Source: Streptomyces sp. PsTaAH-137
GTDB lineage: Bacteria > Actinomycetota > Actinomycetes > Streptomycetales > Streptomycetaceae
Assembly: GCF_003259365.1 (NCBI RefSeq)
Contig: NZ_QLLY01000021.1
Span: forward strand, 62,001 to 126,000
Direction of reading: 5' to 3'
Length of the DNA: 64,000 nucleotides
How positions within the stretch are numbered: position 1 is the stretch's first letter; each line of letters starts with the position of its first letter. The notes beneath the pieces were generated by a model. The model had not been told where the DNA came from. It made no database searches and worked only from the letters and a program-made list of their open reading frames with translations. Of this stretch, positions 17,829-25,190 are shown piece after piece. Both the position numbers and the translations under genes were made by a program.

Positions 17829-18218
17829 ATGTTCCTCACTCGGTGCGCGGTCCCGCTCGTGGCGGCGGCCCTCGCCTGGCTCCCCGTGACGGCGGGCTCC
17901 GCGACGGCGGACACCCACGACCCGACCGCGCTGCTGACGGCGGCTCAGTGCCGGGCGCGCGGCGGCGTCCCCGCGTTCCGCGTCTTCGGCGGCGGCGATG
18001 CCTACCGGTGCGTCAAGCGGGTCGCGGGAGCCGGTCCTTCGGCCGGCGGCACGGACACCGGGTTCGCCTACGTCCGCCGCCCGCGCTTCGACCTGGACTA
18101 TCTGGCGCCCGCCGAGTGCCGGGCGGGCGGCGGTGTCCCGCACTGGGCTGCCGACGGCGATGTGCGGATGTGCCGGGGCGGCGCGTACGACGGGAGGACC
18201 GTGGCGCCCGCCGTTTGA
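17829..18218 (+). CDS. Small secreted protein with two cysteine-pair repeats
   Basis: A 129-residue protein with a signal peptide (about 1-27, ending SATA). The mature region contains two copies of a module of about 30 residues: one with AQCRARGGVP and a second Cys 19 residues on, another with AECRAGGGVPHW and a matching Cys. Each module should be closed by a disulfide. No known family was recognised. AAGG abuts the ATG. It lies between the divergent monooxygenase and a downstream chaplin on the same strand, within a region of exported proteins. Confidence 0.7.
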   Translation: MFLTRCAVPLVAAALAWLPVTAGSATADTHDPTALLTAAQCRARGGVPAFRVFGGGDAYRCVKRVAGAGPSAGGTDTGFAYVRRPRFDLDYLAPAECRAGGGVPHWAADGDVRMCRGGAYDGRTVAPAV

Positions 18219-18354
18219 GGGACACCGGCCGCCGGATGCCTGCCCTTTTCAGGAGGTATCCCCGCAAAAGCCGTTACTGCCGAGGGGGCGCGGCCGTTGA
18301 ACAGGCCGACGGCTGCGACCACGCGGCCGCACTGCCAAGCAAAAGGAGAACGTG

Positions 18355-18621
18355 ATGTCTCGCATCGCGAAGGCAGCCGCTGTCGCCCTCGGCACGGGTG
18401 CCGTGGTGATGAGCGGCGCCGGCCTGGCCATGGCCGACGCGGGCGCCCAGGGCGCTGCCACCAACTCGCCGGGCGTCCTGTCGGGCAACCTGCTCCAGGT
18501 CCCCGTCCACGTTCCGGTCAACGCCTGCGGCAACACCGTGGACGTCATCGGTCTGCTGAACCCGGCGTTCGGCAACACCTGCGTGAACAGCGACGGTGGC
18601 GACATGGGCTACGGCGGCTGA
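18355..18621 (+). CDS. Short chaplin 2 (next to the tyrosinase genes)
   Basis: An 88-residue chaplin: signal peptide (about 1-27, MSRIAKAAAVALGTGAVVM...), then a chaplin domain with NSPGVLSGN, VPVHVPVNACGN and LLNPAFGNTC blocks and two cysteines. Unlike its sisters it has a C-terminal extension rich in Asp and Gly (SDGGDMGYGG). AAAAGGAG lies seven bases before the ATG; a GTG one codon earlier is possible. Its position beside melC2-melC1 resembles, from memory, that of chpG in S. coelicolor. Convergent with the tyrosinase gene across a shared hairpin. Confidence 0.93.
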   Translation: MSRIAKAAAVALGTGAVVMSGAGLAMADAGAQGAATNSPGVLSGNLLQVPVHVPVNACGNTVDVIGLLNPAFGNTCVNSDGGDMGYGG

Positions 18622-18645
18622 CACTCAGCAGCGTACGCGCACCGA

Positions 18646-18680
18646 CGAGGGCCCCCGGCACCATGTGCCGGGGGCCCTCG
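18646..18680. terminator. Bidirectional terminator between chaplin 2 and melC2
   Basis: A 16-bp perfect inverted repeat (18646-18661 with 18665-18680) with a three-base loop separates convergent genes. Confidence 0.85.
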
Positions 18681-18695
18681 TGCGTCCCGCGCTCG

Positions 18696-19565
18696 TCACA
18701 CGTACCGGTACAGGCTCTTGTGTTCGAGCATGTCCCGGACCGGGGTGTTCCAGGGCTCCATGGAGTCGCCCGCGATCAGGATCTTCTTGCGCTGCGCGTC
18801 GCCGAGGCCGGGGCGCTCGGCGGGCAGGTACGGCGCCGCGTCGGGGTGCCGCTCGCGCCACCGCGACCAGCACAGGTCGACGAAGGCGTGGTGCAGCCAG
18901 AACACCGGGTCGTTGACCGAACCGGCGCCCAGCATGTGGCCGCTCACCCAGCGGTGCACCCGGTTGTGGTTGTACCAGGTGCGGTCCCCGAGCCGGCTGG
19001 GCCAGCCCTCGAACGCGTTGCGGAATCCGCTGGTCGCCATGGAGTTCCACGGAGAGGCGTCGTACGCGCTCTCCCGCATCGCCGACGCCAGCTCGTCCTT
19101 GCCCGGCAGCTCGACCGGGGCCTGCGGCCGCCCGAAGTCCCGCATCAGGAAGTCGCCGTCGGTCACGGCCACCGTGACGGTCCAGTGGCCGCGCGCCCGC
19201 GCGAACGGTCCCGTCGTCACCCGCCGGTCGCCGTCGCGGCCGTTGCCGCCGAGGAAGTCCTCGGCCCACAGCGAGGCGGCCGGCGTCCGGTCCGCCGTCC
19301 AGTCCCAGTACGGGACCGTGACGCCCGGGTCGACCTTCTGCAGGGCCCGCTCGAACTCCAGCAGGAACTTGCGGTGCCAGGGGAAGAACGACGGGGTCAT
19401 GTGCGCGACCCGCAGACCGCCGTCACCGTCTCCTTGGTAGAACTCGATGTGCGTCCGCACGAAGTCGTCGTAGCGGCCGCTCTTCTTGACCGCGAGGACG
19501 GCGTCCACGAAGCGCCGCTTCTGCGCCTTGGTGAGCGTGTTCTGGTTCTGCCGGGTGTGCACCAT
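18696..19565 (-). CDS. melC2: Tyrosinase MelC2
   Basis: A 289-residue type-3 copper enzyme that oxidises phenols to quinones and produces melanin. Copper-A ligands are His39 (in VRTHIEF), His55 and His64 (SFFPWHRKFLLEFE). Copper-B ligands are His200, His204 (NHNRVH) and His225/226 (VFWLHHAF). There is no signal peptide, as expected, because export depends on MelC1. The gene begins six bases after melC1 and its ribosome site overlaps the end of melC1 (GGAGGTG). It is slightly longer than classic 273-residue MelC2. The pair next to a chaplin is a familiar streptomycete arrangement. Confidence 0.96.
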   Translation of the reverse strand: MVHTRQNQNTLTKAQKRRFVDAVLAVKKSGRYDDFVRTHIEFYQGDGDGGLRVAHMTPSFFPWHRKFLLEFERALQKVDPGVTVPYWDWTADRTPAASLWAEDFLGGNGRDGDRRVTTGPFARARGHWTVTVAVTDGDFLMRDFGRPQAPVELPGKDELASAMRESAYDASPWNSMATSGFRNAFEGWPSRLGDRTWYNHNRVHRWVSGHMLGAGSVNDPVFWLHHAFVDLCWSRWRERHPDAAPYLPAERPGLGDAQRKKILIAGDSMEPWNTPVRDMLEHKSLYRYV

Positions 19566-19571
19566 CGGCTT

Positions 19572-19982
19572 TCACACCTCCCCGGTGTGGTCGCGGAGCG
19601 CCTGGCCGCCGAGCTCGGCCACGGCCCCCCTCGCCGCGGCGAGGGGAGTGGCGTACGAGTCGTAGTGGTCGACCATGCTCAGGTACGAGCCGTCGGCCCG
19701 CCGCATGAGGTGCAGGGGACGGCCGTCCACCATGACCTGCCACGCACCGCCCGCCCCGGCGGCCCGGCTCCCCGTGATCCGCCGTCCGCGGTACATCTCG
19801 TCGAACGTCTCGCCCGCCTCGGTCCGTGGGCCGGACCGCTGCGGCCGGGGACGCATCCGCAGGACGGCGGCGGTGGCGGAGAGGGCGCCCAGAAGGACCA
19901 GGCCCGCGCTGCGCCGGGTCAGTAACGCTCTCGCGCCCGGTGCCCGGCCCGTGGTCAGGGGAAGTCGGGAATTCACGGCCAT
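19572..19982 (-). CDS. melC1: Tyrosinase co-factor MelC1
   Basis: A 136-residue companion protein that delivers copper to, and chaperones export of, MelC2. It carries a twin-arginine-type signal with LLTRRSAGLVLLGAL, followed by a MelC1 core (GETFDEMYRGRRI, then a VMVDGRPLHLMRR strand region and DHYDSYATPL near the end). The ATG has GGAGGA at good spacing. First gene of the melC1-melC2 operon. Downstream translation of melC2 is likely coupled. The upstream exported protein gene ends 44 bases away on the same strand and may be cotranscribed. Confidence 0.93.
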   Translation of the reverse strand: MAVNSRLPLTTGRAPGARALLTRRSAGLVLLGALSATAAVLRMRPRPQRSGPRTEAGETFDEMYRGRRITGSRAAGAGGAWQVMVDGRPLHLMRRADGSYLSMVDHYDSYATPLAAARGAVAELGGQALRDHTGEV

Positions 19983-20026
19983 GTCCTCCTGGAGGTCTGG
20001 GGGCCGGGGGACCGGCCCCTCGGGGA

Positions 20027-20530
20027 TCAGCCCAGCGCCAGGTCCGCCCCCGGCCGGGCCTGTACGTCGGGGGTGCCGACCGCGGCCTGCGGGGCCGACA
20101 CCTGGGGCAGCCCGAACCGCTCGGAGCGGGGGCCGCTCAGCGGCGGGTTCACGGAGGCTCCCGGCGTCAGGGTGTGCACGGGGGAGCCCTCGGCGCTCAG
20201 CCCGATCTGCTCGGCGGGCTCGCCGGGCAGCAGCCGAGGCACCGGCACCCCGGCCTGGGTGGCGGGCAGTTCGCTGCTCACCGGCAGCCGCGGCAGGGCG
20301 TTCTGCGGCAGGACGTGGTCCTGCGAGTACCGGGGTCCCTCGGGAGCCCCGGGGATCGGGACGGGAGCCTCGGTGCTCAGCTCCGGTACGTCCATGTGCA
20401 GCGCGTTCTCCACGCCGGCGAGGGGAATCTCGATGGGCACGTTCGCCGACGCGACGGCGGGGGTGGCCCCGGCCGCGGCGGCGAGGCAGCCGGCCAGCAC
20501 GGCGATCGTTCCTCGTACCTTGATGCTCAT
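20027..20530 (-). CDS. Secreted Pro-rich protein upstream of melC1, function unknown
   Basis: A 167-residue exported protein with a clear signal peptide (MSIKVRGTIAVLAGCLAA... cut near ASA at 27). The mature chain is rich in Pro, Val, Ala and Glu, with IEIPLAGVENAL and a hydrophobic, low-complexity end; no cysteines occur after the signal. It has no recognised domain. It reads in the same direction as melC1-melC2 with a short gap, so may share a transcript. Its start faces the orphan receiver gene across 178 bases containing their divergent promoters. It probably belongs to the hyphal surface set. Confidence 0.72.
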   Translation of the reverse strand: MSIKVRGTIAVLAGCLAAAAGATPAVASANVPIEIPLAGVENALHMDVPELSTEAPVPIPGAPEGPRYSQDHVLPQNALPRLPVSSELPATQAGVPVPRLLPGEPAEQIGLSAEGSPVHTLTPGASVNPPLSGPRSERFGLPQVSAPQAAVGTPDVQARPGADLALG

Positions 20531-20708
20531 TTCGGATGCTGTCTCTTTCCGTTCGGGATTGATGACGCATCAGGGCTAACGAACCTTCTTGCGTATCAGT
20601 GCAGAATTCCCCCGGCGGGAGCAATCGGCGGATAGTGCACCTCCCGAACCGTCGATCTGCAGGACAATCGATCTGTCGGCGAGGCGGAAAAGATCGGGGG
20701 CGCCCAAG

Positions 20709-21110
20709 ATGAAAATTCTGCTGATCGATGAATGCGCCTGGGGCATCAGGGCGTTGGAGGCGGCCCTCGTCCCGCTGGCCGTCCCGACCGCCGGCGCGTC
20801 CTCGAACGACGCGGCGCTGAAGGCGCTGATACGGGGTGGCGTGGGCCTGGTCGTCCTGGCGCTCGGGCGCCCCGGGGCGGACCGGCTGGAGGTCGTCCGG
20901 TACATGCGGCGGCTCGGCCCGATGCGCTGCATCCCCGTCATCACCGTGTCCGAGCGCCGGTACCTGCCCGGATTCGTGACCGAGGCGGCCGAGCTGGAGG
21001 TCGCGGACGTGCTGACGACGCCGCTGGACCCGCAGGCGCTGCGGTTCAAGGCCCGCTATCTGCTCACGGTTCATGGCCGCTGCGGAACCGATCACCCGTC
21101 ATGTTCCTGA
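20709..21110 (+). CDS. Orphan degenerate receiver-domain protein (133 aa)
   Basis: The protein has the fold pattern of a response-regulator receiver: MKILLIDE at the start, an Ala/Leu-rich first helix, GLVVLALGRPGADRLEVV in place of the usual VVLDxxMP, then PVITVS and VLTTPLDP. The phospho-acceptor Asp is replaced by Ala and the conserved Lys-Pro is Thr-Pro-type. It is therefore probably not phosphorylated and works as a pseudo-receiver, perhaps binding a partner. It has no output domain and no adjacent kinase. It is convergent with VKOR and divergent from an exported-protein gene. Confidence 0.65.
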   Translation: MKILLIDECAWGIRALEAALVPLAVPTAGASSNDAALKALIRGGVGLVVLALGRPGADRLEVVRYMRRLGPMRCIPVITVSERRYLPGFVTEAAELEVADVLTTPLDPQALRFKARYLLTVHGRCGTDHPSCS

Positions 21111-21132
21111 CTCTGTCGCGGGATCAGCCGGA

Positions 21133-21780
21133 TCAGCTCGTCCAGAAGTCCCACCAGCGGGTCAGGATCATCATCCCGACGACGCCGATGTGCAGTGCGG
21201 GTGCCACCCAGGAGAAGTCGGCGAAGAAGCCGCGCGCGGCGGGCGGCGCGGGCAGGGCGCCGGTGGACACGGTGTGCGCGGTGACGCGCCAGAACAGCAG
21301 GATCGTGGCCACCCAGGCCAGACAGCACCACAGGCACAGCGAGTTGATGCGGTAGAGCGACTGGAACTGCAGCCACGTCACGAAGCCGACGCCGAAGGCG
21401 GACCCGGCGTGCAGGCCCAGCCAGTACCAGCGCGGGAAGCGCGCGCGGGCCAGCAGACCGGCCCCGGTGCAGACCACCATCGCGTAGGCGGCGAGCCCGA
21501 GCATCGGGTTGGGGAACCCGAACACGGCCGCCTGCGCGCTCTTCATGATGTTCCCGCAGGAGACCACCGGGTTCAGGCTGCATCCCGGGGTGAAGTCCGG
21601 GTCCTCGAGCAGCTTGAACTTGTCGAGGGTGATGACCCACGAGGCGAGCAGCCCGGCGGCCCCGGTGAGGACCAGCAGAACGCCGAGAGCGGTGTCCCGT
21701 GGACCCGGCGGCGCCGCTGTCGCGTCCGGTCCCGTCCGCGCGTGTGGAACGGTGGTTGCCTTCTGGTGGGTGGTGCTCAC
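21133..21780 (-). CDS. Vitamin K epoxide reductase family (VKOR) thiol oxidoreductase
   Basis: A 215-residue membrane protein with about five hydrophobic segments. It shows the loop cysteines Cys67 and Cys75 (GCSLNPVVSC) and the catalytic pair Cys149/Cys152 in the CLWC motif. In actinobacteria VKOR oxidises quinones to reoxidise a DsbA-like partner, making disulfides in exported proteins. GGAGG precedes its GTG start. Neighbours include two-Cys chaplins and other exported Cys proteins that could be substrates. No DsbA-like gene is seen in this window. Confidence 0.9.
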   Translation of the reverse strand: MSTTHQKATTVPHARTGPDATAAPPGPRDTALGVLLVLTGAAGLLASWVITLDKFKLLEDPDFTPGCSLNPVVSCGNIMKSAQAAVFGFPNPMLGLAAYAMVVCTGAGLLARARFPRWYWLGLHAGSAFGVGFVTWLQFQSLYRINSLCLWCCLAWVATILLFWRVTAHTVSTGALPAPPAARGFFADFSWVAPALHIGVVGMMILTRWWDFWTS

Positions 21781-21862
21781 GCGACCCTCCTGGTGGCTGC
21801 GAACAGGGCTGATTGCGCAGCGTTACTAAATGTGAAGCTCGGCGCGACAAGTTCGGACCTCC

Positions 21863-22051
21863 GTGGCCGCCCTGATCGCTGCCGCCGCCCTCGTGCCCCT
21901 CGCGGGTGCCGCCCAGGCCGCCGCGCCGCAGGCGCCGGCCCGGTCGGTGGCCGCCGCCCACCCGTGCGACGACGGGTGGGGCTGCCACCACGACCACTGG
22001 CACCGCCACGGTCTAGACCTCGGTCTCGGCCTGGGTCTGGGCCTCGGCTGA
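21863..22051 (+). CDS. Small His/Gly/Leu-rich exported peptide (62 aa)
   Basis: A short frame from GTG 21863. It looks like the hydrophobic part of a signal peptide (AALIAAAALVPLAGAAQA) followed by a mature piece with Cys35 and Cys41, a histidine-rich stretch (CHHDHWHRHG) and a glycine-leucine tail ending GLGLGLGLG. The start codon is imperfect: an in-frame stop occurs ten codons upstream and there is no Met, no strong ribosome site and few basic residues before the hydrophobic core. It may be a truncated relic or a leaderless gene. A strong hairpin follows. Confidence 0.5.
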   Translation: MAALIAAAALVPLAGAAQAAAPQAPARSVAAAHPCDDGWGCHHDHWHRHGLDLGLGLGLGLG

Positions 22052-22074
22052 CCGAGCCTCAGGGAAGCAGTGCG

Positions 22075-22127
22075 CCGCGGTGCGGCGGGGCGGGCCGATG
22101 ATTCGGCCAGCCACCGCCGCACCGCGG
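22075..22127. terminator. Long bidirectional hairpin
   Basis: A 14-bp perfect repeat (22075-22088 with 22114-22127) encloses a smaller GGCCGA/TCGGCC stem. It lies between convergent genes and supports transcription of the small peptide gene. Confidence 0.75.
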
Positions 22128-22143
22128 ACGCGTGTGTGCGGTG

Positions 22144-22647
22144 CTATCCGCGGATCTTGCGGATGGGCAGGATGCAGTGGGCGGCCGCCGTCAGGGTCTC
22201 CTCGGCGCCCGCGAACTTCTCCAGCTCGCCCTCGGCGACCGGCTGTCCGGGAGGAGCGGTGGGCCAGGGGCGGGTGGTGAAGATGAAGTACGCGCTGCCC
22301 CGCGCGTCGGCCGCCTCCAGCCACTCGGGGGGCACCTGGCACTGGGCGTTCAGCAGCGGCATCGTGACGACGGCCTGGCCCGCCTCGACGAGCAGCGAGA
22401 CCGGGAAGCTGGGATGCCGGGAACCGTCGTGGACGGTGGTGCCCACGGTCAGCCCGTTGTTGGTCAGGAGCGCCCGGACGGCCGCCTCCGAGCCCTCGGG
22501 GCCGGCGGGGGAATCACCCATGGAGTAGGCGAGGAGGAAAGGCATGTCCTCTTCCTCATCGACGTGTTCCCCACTCCAGGCGATGACAGCGAGTGTTCCC
22601 AGATCCGCTGCCCGAAACGTGGTGTCAATACTCGACGTTGAAGTCAC
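22144..22647 (-). CDS. DUF5949-like conserved protein
   Basis: A 167-residue cytoplasmic protein without signal peptide. Its blocks FRAADLGTLAVIAWSGEH, SFPVSLLVEAGQAVVTMP and FTTRPWP match what I recall of the streptomycete DUF5949 family, whose function is unknown. The GTG at 22647 is chosen because the family begins with this segment; an ATG at 22545 with AGAGGA upstream would give 133 residues. It is convergent with the small His/Gly/Leu-rich peptide gene. Surrounding genes encode exported proteins, unlike this one. Confidence 0.65.
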   Translation of the reverse strand: MTSTSSIDTTFRAADLGTLAVIAWSGEHVDEEEDMPFLLAYSMGDSPAGPEGSEAAVRALLTNNGLTVGTTVHDGSRHPSFPVSLLVEAGQAVVTMPLLNAQCQVPPEWLEAADARGSAYFIFTTRPWPTAPPGQPVAEGELEKFAGAEETLTAAAHCILPIRKIRG

Positions 22648-22738
22648 CGAGGAAGCCTAGCGAGACGGAGACCGTCGATTGCGGCGCTGTCACTCCATTG
22701 GCGGAACGCGGTGCACTCGAATTGATGTCGGAGAACGC

Positions 22739-22781
22739 CGAAGGCTGGTCCGGGAACAGGTGCGTTCCGAACCAGCCTTCG
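22739..22781 (-). terminator. Terminator of the cysteine-free chaplin
   Basis: An 11-bp inverted repeat (22739-22749 with 22771-22781) lies 40 bases beyond the chaplin stop codon on the minus strand. Confidence 0.65.
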
Positions 22782-22820
22782 ATACGTGGCTCAACGTGCG
22801 GGGAAAGCCGCGACGTCGTG

Positions 22821-23066
22821 TCAGTCGTTGACGGCGGTGTTGCCGAAGGCCGGGTTGAGGCCGGCGATGCCGTTGACCGTGTTGCCGGAGACGTTGACCG
22901 GAACGTGGACCGGAACCTGGCCCAGGTTGCCCGAGGCGACGCCCGGCGAACCCACCGCGGCACCCTCGGCGCTCGCGCCGCCGTCGGCGAAGGCGGCACC
23001 GGAAGCGGCACCCGCCGCGAGGCCGGCGGTGGCAAGGACAAGGGCGGCCTTCTTGGCAGTGTTCAT
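22821..23066 (-). CDS. Short chaplin 3, cysteine-free
   Basis: An 81-residue chaplin with a signal peptide (MNTAKKAALVLATAGLAAG..., cut near residue 27). The domain has GSPGVASGNLGQ, VPVHVPVNVSGN and LNPAFGNTAVND, with Ser and Ala where the two conserved cysteines normally lie. In S. coelicolor ChpE is the chaplin without cysteines; this is likely its functional counterpart, though the locus differs. An upstream AAGGTT-type site is weak. Its own terminator follows. It lies among small exported-protein genes on the same strand. Confidence 0.92.
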   Translation of the reverse strand: MNTAKKAALVLATAGLAAGAASGAAFADGGASAEGAAVGSPGVASGNLGQVPVHVPVNVSGNTVNGIAGLNPAFGNTAVND

Positions 23067-23185
23067 TTCGCGAACCTTCCTACGGGGGTTTTCCGGGATC
23101 GTAGGGGCGCGCTCCGCGCGAATTGCCGCAAAGACACACCCGCGTAAACCCTTCGTCGCCCGTTCGGATCAACGAAACAGGGCGG

Positions 23186-23467
23186 TCAGCCGCCGAGCGG
23201 AAGACCACCGAGCAGGTCGCCGGGGGCCGCGGCGCCGCCCGGGTTCAGCTGGTCGGCGGCGCCCGTCACGGTGTCCACCGCGCCGCCGGCCTTCGGGTCG
23301 AGCAGGTTACTGCTGACCGGCTGGACGTCGAGGGTCGGCTGGCTGGCGATGGTGTCCAGGGCGCCGTTCAGGCTCGTCGGGGCGAGGTCCGCGGCAAAGG
23401 CGGGGGCGGCGGCACCGGCCAGGGCGAGGGAACCGGCGACAACGGCAGCGGCCTTCAGAGACTTCAT
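23186..23467 (-). CDS. Small secreted protein (93 aa), function unknown
   Basis: The protein has a signal peptide of about 26 residues (MKSLKAAAVVAGSLALAG... ending FAA), then a short mature chain rich in Asp, Leu, Pro and Gly ending in LLGGLPLGG. No cysteines. GGAAAGGA precedes the ATG. It resembles small hyphal-surface proteins in size and composition but matches no family I know. Upstream of the gene on the minus strand a CGTTGA element is present near 23560, though no -35 partner is clear. It lies between the cysteine-free chaplin and another exported protein. Confidence 0.72.
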   Translation of the reverse strand: MKSLKAAAVVAGSLALAGAAAPAFAADLAPTSLNGALDTIASQPTLDVQPVSSNLLDPKAGGAVDTVTGAADQLNPGGAAAPGDLLGGLPLGG

Positions 23468-23668
23468 TGTTTATCCTTTCCTCGACGACTTTTAAGTCAT
23501 CGGCATGGAATATTCACCGCGGGGCATTCTTAATGCGCGGTGTTCGGCTTCTGCTTACTCAACGACCGTCTTCGCCGACGGAAACTCCGGGGTGTGCGGG
23601 TTCCTTGATCCCCACTCGAAAGAACGGTTCCTCGGCGTAAATATGAATTACCGTGCGCACATCGAAAA

Positions 23669-23706
23669 CCCGCCCGGGGCAGGTCGTGCGACCTGCCCCG
23701 GGCGGG
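23669..23706 (-). terminator. Intrinsic terminator with U-run
   Basis: A 17-bp perfect repeat (23669-23685 with 23690-23706) is followed on the minus strand by TTTT. It is placed 16 bases beyond the stop of the gene ending at 23722. Confidence 0.85.
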
Positions 23707-23721
23707 CTGTGTGAGGCGCTG

Positions 23722-24399
23722 CTACACGGAGGGGAGAGCCGGCGCCTGCGGGAGGGACGGGGTCGCGGGCAGCGACGGCGTGGAGGGCAGCGCCGGGGTG
23801 TTCGCGGCCGGGACCTCCGGCAGCGCGGGCAGGCCCGGCAGGTTCGGGGCCGGGAGCGCGCCGCTGAGCAGCGTGGCGGCGAGGAAGTTGACCAGGCCGG
23901 TCACGACGACGGGCGCCTGGGTGGCGATGGCGGTGACATCGCCGGCCGTCGCGGACTTCACCAGCGCGTCGACCGCGGACTGCAGCGCGGCCAGGGCGTC
24001 GGCCTTGACGTCGAGCGGCGCCTTCGCGTCGTCGGGGACCGCCTTGCCGGGCGTGGCCGGGACGGCGGGAGCCGCGGGGGCCGCCGCCTTCGCGGTGTCG
24101 ATGGCGGACTTGATCGCGTCGGCGTGCTTCTGGGCCTCGTCCGCGGGCAGCTTGCCGTCCTTCGTCTTGAGGACGGCGTCGAGCAGGCCGGTGACCGGGG
24201 TCAGGACGCCACCGGTGTCCTGGAGGGTCTTGACCTGGCTCAGCAGGGCGGCGGCGTCGGGAGCGACGGAGGTGGACACAACCGTGCGGCTGGCGCGCTC
24301 GTCGGACGAGTCCGCGGCGAACACGGGTGCCGCCGCACCGATCAGGAGGGACGCGCAGAGAGCGGAGGTCGCGATGCGCCGTACGGGCAGAGCAGGCAT
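23722..24399 (-). CDS. Secreted Ala/Pro-rich protein (225 aa), function unknown
   Basis: The protein starts MPALPVRRIATSALCASLL with a signal peptide cut near VFA-AD (about 29). The mature part is Ala-, Leu-, Pro- and Asp-rich; residues 60-140 could form helices and the last 40 residues are repeats of the form LPALPEVPA, ATPSLPQAPALP. There are no cysteines after the signal. AAAGGGAAAG lies five bases before the ATG. No family was recognised. It has its own U-run terminator. It is the fourth exported-protein gene in a row on this strand. Confidence 0.75.
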   Translation of the reverse strand: MPALPVRRIATSALCASLLIGAAAPVFAADSSDERASRTVVSTSVAPDAAALLSQVKTLQDTGGVLTPVTGLLDAVLKTKDGKLPADEAQKHADAIKSAIDTAKAAAPAAPAVPATPGKAVPDDAKAPLDVKADALAALQSAVDALVKSATAGDVTAIATQAPVVVTGLVNFLAATLLSGALPAPNLPGLPALPEVPAANTPALPSTPSLPATPSLPQAPALPSV

Positions 24400-24577
24400 T
24401 TCTTTCCCTTTCGAGGGCGTGTTGGTGCTTGAGATCACCGTGAAATGCCGCACGACGGTCCGCAACCGAGTGACCGCTCTCCGTGATCGGAATGCCCTGC
24501 GTCTGTGCCGTTCTGCCTGGTGAGGCCGGTGTGGCCGGCTTCCGGCCGCTGCGTCCGAATGGGGCAGGAAACGAAGC

Positions 24578-24602
24578 AGCCGCCCCTGGAAGAGGGGCGG
24601 CT
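24578..24602 (-). terminator. Terminator of chaplin 4
   Basis: A 10-bp inverted repeat (24578-24587 with 24593-24602) sits 23 bases downstream of the chaplin stop codon. Confidence 0.65.
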
Positions 24603-24625
24603 GAGGAAGAGTCAGGCTCCGCGGG

Positions 24626-24865
24626 TCAGCTGTTGACGCAGCTGTTGCCGAAGGCCGGGTTCAGCAGACCGATGACGTTCACGGTGTTGCCGCAGACGTT
24701 GACCGGCACGTGCACGGGCACCTGCACGACGTTGCCCGACACCACGCCGGGGGAGTGGGTGGCGGCACCCTGCGCGCCGCTGTCGGCGGCGGCGATGCCG
24801 GCGGTGCCGGCCACGGCGGCGGCGGCCATGGCGGAGAAGACGACTGCCTTCGCGGTACGCGACAT
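24626..24865 (-). CDS. Short chaplin 4
   Basis: A 79-residue chaplin: signal peptide MSRTAKAVVFSAMAAAAV..., then one chaplin domain with HSPGVVSGNVVQ, VPVHVPVNVCGN and LLNPAFGNSCVN, and two cysteines for a disulfide. AAGGAG is seven bases from the ATG used; an earlier ATG two codons upstream is too close to that site. Upstream on the minus strand AACT-N16-GTTG (24943 down to 24920) resembles the element found before all three rodlins. The gene is divergent from a secreted-protein gene. Confidence 0.93.
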   Translation of the reverse strand: MSRTAKAVVFSAMAAAAVAGTAGIAAADSGAQGAATHSPGVVSGNVVQVPVHVPVNVCGNTVNVIGLLNPAFGNSCVNS

Positions 24866-25190
24866 GAACATGCTCCTTGGGTCGATCCATACGGCCGGGA
24901 CAGGCGCCCGGCTCGTGTGCAACGGACGACGCGCCAGAGAGTTTCGGCTCCGAAAGAGTGAATACCGATTGGTTCGTTGAAGTGGCTCGCGGAGTGTCGA
25001 CACCGGGGTACCGGGAATTTCACAACTCCGACACACATCGTGTATGAAGTGAAACTCGCTTTCCCGCCGCTGTCGTTGGCCACCCCCTGAGCAAGGGGTC
25101 TGGCCTTCGTGCCGCGGTTGGATAAGTGTGACTTTCTGATTTCCCGGGTGTAGTAGAGCGTCTTCCTCATTCCTGAAAGGGACGCCGGCC
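24866..25190. promoter_or_regulatory. Divergent intergenic region (chaplin 4 / secreted protein)
   Basis: 325 bases without a gene, markedly richer in A and T than the surrounding DNA. It must hold both promoters. On the minus strand the AACT-N16-GTTG arrangement at 24920-24943 lies 54 bases before the chaplin start. On the plus strand CGTTGA is present near 24973. Part of this region would be a long leader of the secreted protein. Confidence 0.4.
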
